Of a DNA stretch of 64,000 nt, positions 27,243 to 37,876 are shown in pieces. Source of the DNA: Enterococcus sp. RIT-PI-f (GTDB lineage Bacteria; Bacillota; Bacilli; Lactobacillales; Enterococcaceae); assembly GCF_001297065.1 (NCBI RefSeq), contig NZ_LHOX01000012.1, forward strand, positions 1-64,000, given 5' to 3'. The notes below the pieces were generated by a model. The model did no database searches and was not told where the DNA came from. It was given only the letters and a program-made list of their open reading frames with translations. Position 1 is the stretch's first letter. The number at the start of each line of letters is the position of its first letter. The position numbers were made by a program, and so were the translations under genes.

Positions 27243-27340
27243 ACGAATCAACTGTGAGGAACTCTCGCAAGTACCTAACTTGTTATGGGCTTGTTGATGA
27301 CTTCTCTGGCAGTTGGTTCTTTTTTATTTCCATTTGTTAT
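27243..27340 (+). terminator. Complex terminator structure
   Basis: An outer stem (GAA-CAACTG with CAGTTG-GTTC) encloses an inner CAAGT/ACTTG hairpin and is followed by TTTTTT. It is much longer than an ordinary terminator for a single gene, about 90 bases. Confidence 0.5.
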
Positions 27341-27378
27341 ATACTAATTGACAACAACTTTTTGTTAGGATGAGGCAT

Positions 27379-29181
27379 ATGAACTATTTAAAAAACAGTT
27401 TGATCAATACATGGGATTTTCTAAAATCTAGTGATGCTTATTTTCGTGATGTGCTCTTGATGCATGGGGCCCTTTTATTTTTGGTGATCCCTATTCTATC
27501 GGCATCAACGAAATTCGTACTGAAACGCGGCGGTTTCACTTATTTGTCATTTGACAATGTTGGGAGTATCTTTACTGAGCATCCGATGGTGTTGTTCTCT
27601 TTGACCGTGATTTTGCTTTTGATTTTAGTTGCGGTATTCTTTGAATTCACTTTTCTGTTGCTGAGTGTTTACTTCATTAAGAAACAGCAACCGATCAGCT
27701 TGAAACAATTATTGCGGATGACCTTGCTGCAGATGAGAAAATTAAGACCAATGACGTTTTTGTTTTTCTTGTTCTATTTCTTGCTGGTATTGCCGATTGG
27801 CGGATTGAGTTTCAATTCTGATTTATTGGCAAAAATCAAAATTCCGGCTTTTATTATGGATTTCATTTTTGCCAATCGTGTACTCATTATTGGTGCTGTC
27901 TTACTGATCTATGTGTTGCTGATTTATCTTGGGATCCGCGTCATTTTTGCTTTACCGGAAATGATTTTAAGGGATTTGCCTTTTCGTCTAGCAATCAAGG
28001 AAAGTCTGCAAGTGACTAAACGCCGCTTCTTTGCAATCGTTGGTCAGTTTGTTTTTATCGGGGGCAGTATTCTCTTACTTTCGTCCATTGGTTTCAGCTT
28101 GCTGATTGGACTGCAAGCGTTGATCGAAAATTTTTTCCCATCCTCATCTTTATATAGCGCCGTGTTTATTATGACTTTCTTGCAGTTTATTCTGTTGCTG
28201 AATATCATTCTGTCGACGGTAGCTATTTTCTACATTATTGTCGATTTTATGGACGATGAAGGATTTCTGCCGGCTATTCCGGCTAGCTTTATTCAAGAAC
28301 CGATGGCTTCCAAAACATTCTTAGGGGTAGAAGGATTCTTATTTACCTTTATAACCGTTCTTTTTGGTGTAGGTGTGAGTTTGTACAATATGAACTACCT
28401 GACTTCAGCAGCGAGTGCCAAACCCCTCACGATTTCTCATCGTGGGGTCAGTAATGGGCAAGGTGTTCAAAATTCCCTTGAAGCGTTGCGTTTCACAAGT
28501 GAAACGTATCATCCTGATTATGTGGAAATGGATGTCCAGCAAACGAGTGATGGTGCCTTTATCGTTTACCATGACTTTACTTTTCCGCCATTGACAGGTG
28601 CCAAAGGAAAACCGGAGCAATCGACGCTAGCCTACGCACAATCGTTAACTGTTTCAGAAAACGGGGAAACCGCTGAGATCCCAACCTTTGATGCGTATCT
28701 GGCACTAGCTAATCAACTGGATCAAAAACTATTGGTTGAGATCAAAACACAAAAAAAAGAAGTCGATACCCTTGTCCAAAACTTCTTAGCACAATACCAA
28801 GAAGACTTGATCACGAATGGACATATCATGCAAAGTCTGACGTACAATGTCGTGGAAGAATTGAAAACACAAGCACCAGAATTGGTGACTGGCTATATCA
28901 TGCCTTTCAATATCGTTGGACCGCCTATTACCAGCGCTGATTTTTTGACAATGGAATTCAGTACGATCAACCGTAATTTCATCGCCTCTGCCAAAGCGGA
29001 TGACAAGGAGGTCTTTGTCTGGACGCCGAATGACACAGATGATATCAGTCGGATGCGTTTCTACGGTGTAGATGGGATCATTACTGATCAGATGGGTCTA
29101 TTGAATCAAGAAGTGAATGTCGACATGGATGAGATGACCTATTCAGATAAACTGCTGAACTTCGTGATTGGGGTTGGCTAA
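27379..29181 (+). CDS. Membrane-anchored glycerophosphodiester phosphodiesterase
   Basis: About 600 residues. The first 340 are a membrane domain with about eight hydrophobic segments, typical of the GDPD-associated membrane domain of Firmicutes. The C-terminal 250 residues are a GDPD TIM barrel with ISHRGVSNG, the acidic VEMDVQQTSDG and HDF, which hold the two catalytic histidines and metal-binding acids. It hydrolyses glycerophosphodiesters, likely linked to lipid or teichoic acid turnover. ATG chosen 8 bases after AGGA; an earlier ATG overlaps this site. Confidence 0.88.
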   Translation: MNYLKNSLINTWDFLKSSDAYFRDVLLMHGALLFLVIPILSASTKFVLKRGGFTYLSFDNVGSIFTEHPMVLFSLTVILLLILVAVFFEFTFLLLSVYFIKKQQPISLKQLLRMTLLQMRKLRPMTFLFFLFYFLLVLPIGGLSFNSDLLAKIKIPAFIMDFIFANRVLIIGAVLLIYVLLIYLGIRVIFALPEMILRDLPFRLAIKESLQVTKRRFFAIVGQFVFIGGSILLLSSIGFSLLIGLQALIENFFPSSSLYSAVFIMTFLQFILLLNIILSTVAIFYIIVDFMDDEGFLPAIPASFIQEPMASKTFLGVEGFLFTFITVLFGVGVSLYNMNYLTSAASAKPLTISHRGVSNGQGVQNSLEALRFTSETYHPDYVEMDVQQTSDGAFIVYHDFTFPPLTGAKGKPEQSTLAYAQSLTVSENGETAEIPTFDAYLALANQLDQKLLVEIKTQKKEVDTLVQNFLAQYQEDLITNGHIMQSLTYNVVEELKTQAPELVTGYIMPFNIVGPPITSADFLTMEFSTINRNFIASAKADDKEVFVWTPNDTDDISRMRFYGVDGIITDQMGLLNQEVNVDMDEMTYSDKLLNFVIGVG

Positions 29182-29185
29182 ATAG

Positions 29186-29228
29186 AAAAAGCTGTTGATG
29201 TACGATCGCATCAACAGCTTTTTTTATG
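29186..29228. terminator. Terminator between GDPD and a small gene
   Basis: AAAGCTGTTGATG pairs with CATCAACAGCTTT around TACGATCG. The T-run is on the plus side, but the minus-strand gene's stop also sits at its edge. Confidence 0.9.
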
Positions 29229-29433
29229 CCGCATGGATCGCAGCGTGTATGTTATTAAAAGTCACGATCATTCGATGATTGCACTCAAATACCCACTCTT
29301 TGTCTTCTTCTTCACAAGCCGTGACAATAATCAGCGCTGTATTCAGATATAACTTCTCTATTGTGCCTTCTACGTGTTTTTTCGTGCCCACCGGTTGACA
29401 ACGATAGGTTTGTCCAATATTGATCTGTTCCAT
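29224..29433 (-). CDS. Small conserved-looking protein, 69 residues (paralogue A)
   Basis: Begins MEQINIGQTYRCQPVGTKKHVEG after a TGAGGTGA site. Mostly beta-strand in appearance, with two cysteines. The N-terminal third closely matches that of another small protein at about 57 kb (YxCQPVGxK followed by GxIxK/L), so the two are paralogues. Function unknown; the size and pattern could fit an RNA- or nucleotide-binding SH3-like fold, but that is a guess. Confidence 0.65.
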   Translation of the reverse strand: MEQINIGQTYRCQPVGTKKHVEGTIEKLYLNTALIIVTACEEEDKEWVFECNHRMIVTFNNIHAAIHAA

Positions 29434-29646
29434 ATACTCACCTCAAACAATCATTTTTCTTAAGGCTATCATAACAAATAAACAAGCAAATGAAAACGCT
29501 TTTTAAACAAAAAAAGTATTTTTTTATTCCGGTGTTTTTATCTCACTTTTAGATGACAAATTCGTTCGCTCGTTCTCTCACCCCTGTTCGTGCCTGTCTT
29601 GAGTTTTCGTATTACACTAGAGAAAATCAATGAGGGAGTGATGATC

Positions 29647-29721
29647 ATGCCTATGATTCAAACATTCGTCATTTTGTTATTGTCAGCTGCATTGCTTTTC
29701 GGCTTAAAAGAAAACCATTGA
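29647..29721 (+). CDS. Putative small membrane peptide, 24 residues
   Basis: ATG 8 bases after GGGAG, encoding MPMIQTFVILLLSAALLFGL plus KENH. One hydrophobic segment with a short charged tail. The 200 bases upstream contain no other gene and end in an AT-rich promoter-like region; a terminator follows. Could be a membrane peptide or a chance frame. Confidence 0.4.
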   Translation: MPMIQTFVILLLSAALLFGLKENH

Positions 29722-29765
29722 TGCATGCCATAATACCGTCTACTATCTGCTTGAAATAAAAAAGT

Positions 29766-29808
29766 CCCTGCCACCCAGATGATCTGGATGACAGGGACTT
29801 TGATGTTT
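29766..29808. terminator. Terminator of pgi
   Basis: AAAGTCCCTG-CA and TG-CAGGGACTTT with an inner CCAGAT/ATCTGG stem. T-rich on the minus side, stopping pgi, and usable by the small plus-strand peptide gene. Confidence 0.9.
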
Positions 29809-29816
29809 CTTGACGC

Positions 29817-31163
29817 TTATAGACGTTCGTTCAATTCTTTGGCAAGATCTTCAAAACCTGGTTTGCCAAGTAAAGCAAACATGTTTTTCTTGTAAGCTTC
29901 TACACCTGGTTGGTCAAATGGATTGACGCCATTCAAGTATCCTGAGATTGCAACGGCAATTTCAAAGAAGTACATTGTATAGCCTAAAGTGTAGGCATCC
30001 ATCGTAGGGATTTTCACCAAAAGATTTGGTACATCGCCATCCGTATGGGCCAATAACGTACCTTCAAACGCTTTTGTATTGACGAAATCAACTTCTTTTC
30101 CTTGTAAGTAGCCCAATCCATCTAGATCAGCTTCTTGGGTTGGAATCGTGATTGATTTGCGTGGTTTTTCAACTTTTACGACTGTTTCGAAGATATTGCG
30201 ACGGCCTTCTTGGATATATTGACCAAGAGAGTGCAAGTCAGTTGAAAAATTGGCGCTTGAAGGGTAAATGCCTTTTTGGTCTTTTCCTTCTGATTCGCCG
30301 AACAATTGTTTCCACCATTCAGAGAAATATTGCATGCCTGGTTCGTAGTTGATCAATAATTCAGTTACTTTGCCTTTACGGTAAAGGATATTACGCATAG
30401 CTGCGTACTGATATGCTTCATTTTTTTCAAGGTCATCTGTCGCATACGCATCACTTGCATCAGCAGCCCCTTGCATCAACGCATCGATATCAGCACCTGT
30501 AGCGGCGATTGGCAATAACCCAACAGCGGTTAAGACAGAGAAACGTCCACCAATATCATCGGGAATCACGAATGTTTCCCAGTTTTCCGCATCAGCTTCA
30601 ACTTTTACAGCGCCTTTAGCTTTATCCGTCGTTGCATAGATCCGTTTGTTGGCTTCTTCTTTACCATACTTCTCGATCAAACGTTCTTTGAAGACACGAA
30701 AGGCGATTGCAGGTTCAGTCGTTGTACCTGATTTAGAGATCACGTTCACTGAGAAATCACGTTCGCCAATGATATCGATCAAATCTGCCAAGTACGTAGA
30801 TGAGATTGAATTTCCAGCGAAGAAGATCTGCGGTGCTTTACGTTCTTCTTTACCAACTAAGTTATAGAAAGAATGATTCAAGAAATCGATTGCCGCTTTG
30901 GCACCTAAATATGAACCGCCAATTCCGATAACAACTAAAACGTCAGAATCTGATTGAATTTTTTCTGCTGCTTTTTTGATTCGTGCAAATTCATCTTTAT
31001 CATAATTTTTAGGTAGATCGATCCAGCCTAAAAAATCACTTCCTGCGCCTGTTCCTTCTCTTAATTGTTTGTCTGCTGCTGTGACTTGACTTTGCATGTA
31101 ACCCAATTCGTATTCATTGACGAAAGGCGCTACTTTTGAATAGTCAAATTTGATGTGTGACAT
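29817..31163 (-). CDS. pgi: Glucose-6-phosphate isomerase
   Basis: 448 residues, the normal short Firmicute form. Interconverts glucose 6-phosphate and fructose 6-phosphate. Signature regions [13 protein letters not shown] (phosphosugar binding), [12 protein letters not shown], and the GLPKGTDG-type C-terminal helix region are present. A GGAGGACAA site precedes the ATG. Single gene with terminator. Confidence 0.97.
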   Translation of the reverse strand: MSHIKFDYSKVAPFVNEYELGYMQSQVTAADKQLREGTGAGSDFLGWIDLPKNYDKDEFARIKKAAEKIQSDSDVLVVIGIGGSYLGAKAAIDFLNHSFYNLVGKEERKAPQIFFAGNSISSTYLADLIDIIGERDFSVNVISKSGTTTEPAIAFRVFKERLIEKYGKEEANKRIYATTDKAKGAVKVEADAENWETFVIPDDIGGRFSVLTAVGLLPIAATGADIDALMQGAADASDAYATDDLEKNEAYQYAAMRNILYRKGKVTELLINYEPGMQYFSEWWKQLFGESEGKDQKGIYPSSANFSTDLHSLGQYIQEGRRNIFETVVKVEKPRKSITIPTQEADLDGLGYLQGKEVDFVNTKAFEGTLLAHTDGDVPNLLVKIPTMDAYTLGYTMYFFEIAVAISGYLNGVNPFDQPGVEAYKKNMFALLGKPGFEDLAKELNERL

Positions 31164-31265
31164 GATTTGTCCTCCTTGAAAAAATAGTTTTTCATACAGT
31201 ATCTACTTTACGTTTTTTTTCAACTTTTTTCAAGTAATTCCTAATATATCGCCTGTTAGGTATTT

Positions 31266-32621
<1,356 letters not shown>

Positions 32622-32774
32622 TTACCTCCTTTAAGATATTCTCTATTTTATAGAAAATTTCAGAAATTGCACGCTTTTTTTTCAAATTGTCAGAATTTTT
32701 TTTCAATTCCTTTTAAGATGCTTGCTCTACTGCAGTTGTATGGGATATGTTACAATGCAACAGAGGTGAAAATG

Positions 32775-34034
32775 ATGAATAAAAACTACGATGTCATCGT
32801 TGTAGGTGCTGGGACCAGCGGCATGATGGCTGCCATCACGGCGGCGCAACAAGGGGCACGCGTGTTGTTGATAGAAAAAAATAAAAAAATCGGTAAAAAA
32901 CTTTTACTCACTGGTGGTGGCCGTTGTAATGTCACCAATAATCGTCCTGTTGATGACCTAGTGGCACATATTCCTGGGAATGGCAAATTTCTTTATAGTA
33001 CCTTTTCTCAGTTTAATAATTTTGATGTGATGACATTCTTCAATGATTTGGGGGTCGTGCTGAAAGAAGAAGACCATGGCAGAATGTTTCCCGTCACAAA
33101 TAAATCGAAAACCATTGTGGAGGCCTTGCACACAGCAATCAATGACCTGCATGTGACGCTCCTGACCAATACTGTCGTTACGAAACTACTGCACGATGGC
33201 CAACAGATCCAAGGTGTCCGAACAGAGCTAGACGAGTACACTGCACCAAGCGTGATCTTAACAACAGGCGGAAAGACCTATCCATCCACTGGTTCCACAG
33301 GTGATGGCTATAAAATGGCCAAAAAAGTGGGCCATACGATCACCCCACTCTATCCCACGGAATCGCCTTTGATCTCCGAAGATGATTTTATCCTTGAAAG
33401 AACCTTACAAGGTATCTCTTTGCAAGACATCGATTTGACCGTCTTGAATGCCAAAAGAAAACCAGTCGTCACCCACACGATGGACTTGCTGTTTACCCAT
33501 TTCGGTGTTTCTGGACCTGCGGCTTTGCGCTGTTCTTCCTTCGTTAATACCGCATTGAAAGACGGTCCTGTGTCCGTTGTTGTAGATAGCTATCCACAAC
33601 GCAGCGTAGCTGCTTTAGCAACAGAACTTCACGATGCCGCCCAATCGAAAAAACAACTCAACAACGCGCTAAGCGGGTTCTTGCCAGAGCGTTTGATGAG
33701 CTTCTTTATTGAAAGGCTCGGCTTGATGGACAAAATTGCTGAAAAAACTTCTCTGGAGGAATTGACAGACCTTGCGGGCTTGATGAAAGGTTTTGAGATC
33801 AATATCATCCGCACTTTCCCCATTGAAAAATCATTTGTTACTGGTGGTGGGATCCATCTGAAAGAAATCAATCCCAAAACAATGGAAAGCAAAAAAATCA
33901 ATGGACTATATTTTGCTGGCGAATTGATCGATATCAATGGCTACACAGGCGGCTTCAATATTACAGCAGCTTTTTGTACCGGTCATGTCTCTGGAAAGAA
34001 TGCCGCAGAAACCGCTAGTTATTTTGCCTATTAG
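32775..34034 (+). CDS. BaiN/HI0933-family flavoprotein oxidoreductase
   Basis: 419 residues. N-terminal FAD-binding GAGTSGMMAAITAAQQG, then LLLTGGGRCNVTN, characteristic of the BaiN/YhiN/HI0933 group; and a C-terminal VTGGGIHLKEINPKTMESK...GLYFAGELIDINGYTGGFN. Redox enzymes of unclear substrate. I chose the second of two adjacent ATGs, 8 bases after GAGG; a much longer frame upstream runs through the divergent promoter region and is rejected. Confidence 0.88.
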   Translation: MNKNYDVIVVGAGTSGMMAAITAAQQGARVLLIEKNKKIGKKLLLTGGGRCNVTNNRPVDDLVAHIPGNGKFLYSTFSQFNNFDVMTFFNDLGVVLKEEDHGRMFPVTNKSKTIVEALHTAINDLHVTLLTNTVVTKLLHDGQQIQGVRTELDEYTAPSVILTTGGKTYPSTGSTGDGYKMAKKVGHTITPLYPTESPLISEDDFILERTLQGISLQDIDLTVLNAKRKPVVTHTMDLLFTHFGVSGPAALRCSSFVNTALKDGPVSVVVDSYPQRSVAALATELHDAAQSKKQLNNALSGFLPERLMSFFIERLGLMDKIAEKTSLEELTDLAGLMKGFEINIIRTFPIEKSFVTGGGIHLKEINPKTMESKKINGLYFAGELIDINGYTGGFNITAAFCTGHVSGKNAAETASYFAY

Positions 34035-34055
34035 TTCATTCTTTCGTTCGCTCGT

Positions 34056-34086
34056 TGAGCCAGTCTTTACGGCTGGCTCTTTTTGC
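34056..34086 (+). terminator. Terminator of the BaiN-like gene
   Basis: GAGCCAG pairs with CTGGCTC around TCTTTACGG, followed by TTTTTG. Confidence 0.85.
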
Positions 34087-34153
34087 GTATCAGTTGGTGT
34101 TTCTCTGCAGAAGGCGTACACTTAAGCTAACTAAATAACGGAGTGTGATTGCC

Positions 34154-35191
34154 ATGAAACGAATGTCCAGAGGAAAATTTGACAAAATGCAAAAATTAGC
34201 CAATGCAGATGGTGTGATTGCCGCGTTGGCGATCGACCAAAGAGGTTCCATGAAAAAAATGATGAAGGCTGCTACGGGTCCTGACAACTTCACAATGGAT
34301 CATATCTACGAATACAAAAAGTTGGTTTCACAAGAGTTAACTAAGTATGTCAGTAGTATTCTGCTTGATGAAGAATATGGATTTATGGGCATCGAAGCGA
34401 AAAACCCGCAGGCTGGATTGATTTTGTCTTATGAAAAAACAGGCTATGATGTCAACACGCCAGGCAGATTACCTGAGATTTTACCAAATGAATCTTTACA
34501 ACGCCTAGTCAAAAAAGGGGCGGATGCTGCGAAAGTATTGGTTTACTACAATCCTGATGAACCACAAGAAATATTGGACACAAAACATGCTTTCTTAGAA
34601 CGTTTGGGCACTGAAGCGCAAGCTGCTGATATTCCATTATTTGTCGAGCCCATCGTGTATGATGATGAGATCACAGATCCTATATCGCCAGCATTTGCCA
34701 AAATCAAGCCAAGCAAGGTGATACAGACGATCCAAGAATTGAACAAAGACCAATACCATATCGATATTTTGAAAGTCGAGGTACCTGTGCAATTCAACTT
34801 GGTTGAAGGCTATCAAAAAGAAGGTTTAGAAGCAGTCTACACGCAAGAAGAAGCGGCCAACTACTTTAAAGAAGCCAGTGAAGCGGCCACTCGTCCATTT
34901 ATCTATTTGAGTGCAGGTGTGCCGGCAAATGTCTTCCGGGAGGAACTCATTTTTGCTGGACAACATGGCGCCACATTCTCCGGCATTTTAGGGGGGCGTG
35001 CCACTTGGCGAGATAGTGTTGACATCTATGGCAAACAAGGGGCAGATGCGCTGATTGAATGGTTAGATACCAAAGGCAAAGAAAATGTGGAAGAGTTGAA
35101 TGCCATTTTGACACAATATGCCACACCGTGGTATGCATTTTATGGTGGCTTAGAAAATATTGAGGTCTTTGATTTAAATGTGGCGGACTGA
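34154..35191 (+). CDS. lacD: Tagatose 1,6-bisphosphate aldolase, LacD type
   Basis: 345 residues, class I aldolase with a Schiff-base lysine; starts MKRMSRGKFDKMQKLANADG, followed by ALAIDQRGSMKKM, and LKVEVPVQFN carries the lysine region. LacD splits tagatose (and fructose) 1,6-bisphosphate. It stands alone here without lacABC or PTS genes, so in this strain it may serve as an extra class I aldolase. ATG chosen 10 bases after GGAG; an in-frame GTG is too close to that site. Confidence 0.9.
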   Translation: MKRMSRGKFDKMQKLANADGVIAALAIDQRGSMKKMMKAATGPDNFTMDHIYEYKKLVSQELTKYVSSILLDEEYGFMGIEAKNPQAGLILSYEKTGYDVNTPGRLPEILPNESLQRLVKKGADAAKVLVYYNPDEPQEILDTKHAFLERLGTEAQAADIPLFVEPIVYDDEITDPISPAFAKIKPSKVIQTIQELNKDQYHIDILKVEVPVQFNLVEGYQKEGLEAVYTQEEAANYFKEASEAATRPFIYLSAGVPANVFREELIFAGQHGATFSGILGGRATWRDSVDIYGKQGADALIEWLDTKGKENVEELNAILTQYATPWYAFYGGLENIEVFDLNVAD

Positions 35192-35201
35192 AGCCAGACG
35201 A

Positions 35202-35242
35202 CAAAAAGCGCAAACCAAGACGACTTGGTTTGCGCTTTTTGC
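35202..35242. terminator. Bidirectional terminator lacD / ybaK
   Basis: AAAAAGCGCAAACCAA pairs perfectly with TTGGTTTGCGCTTTTT around GACGAC. Confidence 0.95.
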
Positions 35243-35728
35243 TTATTCAGCTGCCAAAATATCGACAAACTGGGCTTTTGTCAACACCAAGAGATCCTCT
35301 GGTGCAAGGCCCATCTGTAGTCCGCGTTTGCCTGCGGAAATAATGATTTCCTTCAGATTCTCCGCACTTGCATCAACAAATGTCGGAAATAATTTTTTCA
35401 TACCGATCGGTGAACAGCCTCCACGAATGTAACCGGTGGTTTCTTCTAATTCTTTGACATGAAGCATCTCGACTTTTTTATTTTGACTGACTTTTGCTAT
35501 TTTCTTTAGATCCAAAGCCGCATTTCCTGGAATTACTGCCACCAAAGGGCCCGTCTTGTTGCCAACTGCCACTAACGTTTTGTAGATGGCTTGTGGTGTA
35601 TCCAATTGTTCAGCTACGGTTGCCGCATCTAAATGGTCCTCAGACCATGCATAGGTATATTCTTGATAGTTGATTTTACGTTGCTCCACCAATCGAATCG
35701 CATTGGTTTTTTGACTCTTTTTTGCCAT
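35243..35728 (-). CDS. ybaK: Cys-tRNA(Pro)/Cys-tRNA deacylase YbaK (EbsC type)
   Basis: 161 residues of the YbaK/ProX editing family, which removes cysteine from mischarged tRNA(Pro). Landmarks are KTLVAVGNKTGPLVAVIPG, the lysine-containing core, and GYIRGGCSPIGMKK. The Enterococcus faecalis member was named EbsC. ATG chosen after AAGGGA; an in-frame extension of 15 codons overlaps the end of aroD and is unlikely. Last gene of the aroD group. Confidence 0.92.
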   Translation of the reverse strand: MAKKSQKTNAIRLVEQRKINYQEYTYAWSEDHLDAATVAEQLDTPQAIYKTLVAVGNKTGPLVAVIPGNAALDLKKIAKVSQNKKVEMLHVKELEETTGYIRGGCSPIGMKKLFPTFVDASAENLKEIIISAGKRGLQMGLAPEDLLVLTKAQFVDILAAE

Positions 35729-35744
35729 AATATCCCTTCTATCT

Positions 35745-36503
35745 CTATGATTCCATTTTGATCTCAAATTCATCTAAGTAACTTTGCATGTGTTCCACGG
35801 GAATTTGACCTGGTGCCGATGCCTCGCCTAAAGAAGCAAAGGTAAACACTGAGCCGGTCAATGAGCCGCTGACACGGCTGATTTTGCCTAAATCTCCCAT
35901 GGACATAATCGCTAAAGGCAATTGATTAAAGCCGCGGGCCTTCGTGATGATCCCCATTAAACGCAAGACATCTTGTATTTGATTTGGCATCATCGCCAAC
36001 TTACCGATATCTGCGCCAAACTGATTCATGATACCAATCCGCAAAATCAAGACCGCATCTTCTGGTGTTCCTTCAAAATCATGATTGCTTAAAATCAATT
36101 TGACTTTGGCTGCTTTGATTTCTTTTATAAACTGTCGACCTAGAAATTCCGCTTTTTCCAATTCAATATCGATCCAATCAATCAAGCCGGATTCCGCTGC
36201 TGCCTTGCAAAGTATTTTGTATTGGGTCAATGAATATGGCCGCTTGCCACCTTCTTCTATCGTTCGAAACGTGAACAATAAGACTTTTGATTTCAGCGTT
36301 GTGCGAATATGAGAGAGCACATCTAATACTGCCTGTACATCTGCTGCATGTTTGTAGTGATCAACACGCCATTCAACGACATCTGCATCAGATTCTTGTG
36401 CTGCCAATGCTTCTTTGATGATTTCTTCATTTGTAGTGCCAATCAACGGCACACATATCAAGGGCTGTTTGCCGTTTTCAGTTGTCGGAATTTCTATTGT
36501 CAT
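35745..36503 (-). CDS. aroD: 3-dehydroquinate dehydratase, type I
   Basis: 252 residues, TIM barrel. Third step of the shikimate pathway, converting 3-dehydroquinate to 3-dehydroshikimate through a Schiff-base lysine (segment FNQLPLAIMSMG...). Family motifs EWRVDHY near the N-terminus and KLILSNHDFEGTP with the catalytic His are present. AAGGAGTG precedes the ATG. Only 5 bases from the methylase gene upstream, suggesting one transcript of three genes (methylase-aroD-ybaK). Confidence 0.95.
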   Translation of the reverse strand: MTIEIPTTENGKQPLICVPLIGTTNEEIIKEALAAQESDADVVEWRVDHYKHAADVQAVLDVLSHIRTTLKSKVLLFTFRTIEEGGKRPYSLTQYKILCKAAAESGLIDWIDIELEKAEFLGRQFIKEIKAAKVKLILSNHDFEGTPEDAVLILRIGIMNQFGADIGKLAMMPNQIQDVLRLMGIITKARGFNQLPLAIMSMGDLGKISRVSGSLTGSVFTFASLGEASAPGQIPVEHMQSYLDEFEIKMES

Positions 36504-36508
36504 CTATT

Positions 36509-37678
36509 TCACTCCTTATGGATTTGATAAAAGAATACTTTTAGATAATTGCCTTCATTAAAATGGCGATCGACTGCAAAATCGCTTGGTAAACGGTAAG
36601 TATGCAAACAGTCAAAGGACACGTGTGCGTCGTTCAGTGCGTCCTCGATCAATTCTTGAAACTTGCCAATCGGTAAATTGGCTGCATTCGTTGAAGCGAT
36701 CAACAGCCCATCATTTGCTAAGATCGCTAAGCTGTCAGTTACCAGCTCCCCATAATTCTTGGCTACAGAAAAAACTTTCTTTTTGTTGCGGGCAAAACTT
36801 GGCGGATCCAACACGATTGCATCAAATCGCAGATGTTTCTTCTTGGCATATTGAAAATAACCAAAGACGTCCATCACATGGATTTTTTGCGTTTCTGGAT
36901 CGATCCCATTGACGCTAAATTGTTCTCGTGTCTTCTCTAGGCTTCGTTTCGCCAGATCAACACTGGTTGTTTGACTGGCGCCCCCCATGGCTGCTGCCAC
37001 AGAAAAGGCACCGGTATAACTGAACATATTCAATAGTGTTTTCCCACTAACTAAACCATCCACAAGTTGGCCGCGCACTTCTTTTTGATCCAAAAAAATA
37101 CCAGTCATCAAGCCTTCATTCAAGTAGGTCGCATAGGTAATGCCATTTTCCAATACCAATAACGGTTCCGGTGCTGTTTCTCCAAATAACCATTGCGACT
37201 CAGGCAAATCTGCGGTAAAACGAATTTTTTCGGCTGCGCCGATAATTTCAGGAAAGATCAGTTGAAAAGCTGCAACGATTTCCTGCTTATGCTGATAGAG
37301 GGTCTGGTTGTACCATGAAAAAACGGCATAGGTCGCATAAAGATCTATCGTCAAACCACCAACTTGATCTCCTTCGCCATTGAACACGCGAAATGCTGTC
37401 GTGGTGTCATCTTGATAGTAGCTGCTGCGCTTCCCTTTGGCTTTTGCAAACCGGCCTTCAAAGAACGCCTGATCGATGACAGTCTCTTCAAATGCCAATA
37501 CCCAGCCCAACCCTTTGTTTTGTTCTCCTAGATACCCTACGCCTAAAATCTGTTGCTGCGGGTCGACAAATTTGACCCATTCAGTGCTGGTTTTGGCTTG
37601 TTCTAGATCCTCTTTTTGGATCAGCGGATGGCGCTTGCGAAACTTGGCTATCCCTTTTTTGTTTAATGTTATATTCAT
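36509..37678 (-). CDS. RlmI-like class I rRNA methyltransferase (PUA-SAM)
   Basis: 389 residues. An N-terminal PUA-like domain, a central linker domain (VGGLTIDLYATYAVFSWYNQ) and a C-terminal Rossmann methylase with LLNMFSYTGAFSVAA (SAM binding) and VLDPPSFARNKK (catalytic DPPSF). This is the family of 23S rRNA m5C methylases RlmI and relatives. ATG chosen 9 bases after GGAG; a start 15 bases earlier overlaps that site. First gene of the aroD group. Confidence 0.9.
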   Translation of the reverse strand: MNITLNKKGIAKFRKRHPLIQKEDLEQAKTSTEWVKFVDPQQQILGVGYLGEQNKGLGWVLAFEETVIDQAFFEGRFAKAKGKRSSYYQDDTTTAFRVFNGEGDQVGGLTIDLYATYAVFSWYNQTLYQHKQEIVAAFQLIFPEIIGAAEKIRFTADLPESQWLFGETAPEPLLVLENGITYATYLNEGLMTGIFLDQKEVRGQLVDGLVSGKTLLNMFSYTGAFSVAAAMGGASQTTSVDLAKRSLEKTREQFSVNGIDPETQKIHVMDVFGYFQYAKKKHLRFDAIVLDPPSFARNKKKVFSVAKNYGELVTDSLAILANDGLLIASTNAANLPIGKFQELIEDALNDAHVSFDCLHTYRLPSDFAVDRHFNEGNYLKVFFYQIHKE

Positions 37679-37876
37679 ATTGATCGGCTCCATTCATTCT
37701 TCTTTCAAGTATAGCAAAAAGCCGATTCTTTGTCTGTATTCTTGAAAGTAAAGAAATACTTAATTCCCTGCTGCTTCAAGGAATACATTTGACACCTATG
37801 ACCTTGACTAGTAGAATATACTGTGATGTAAAATCGATCAAATTTCGTTTATACAGGAAAAGAGAGGACGATTCCT

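Noticed and set aside
32667-32774. 36-codon N-terminal extension of the BaiN-like protein
   Set aside because: It has no ribosome site, covers the divergent promoter region of gdhA, and does not match the family start.
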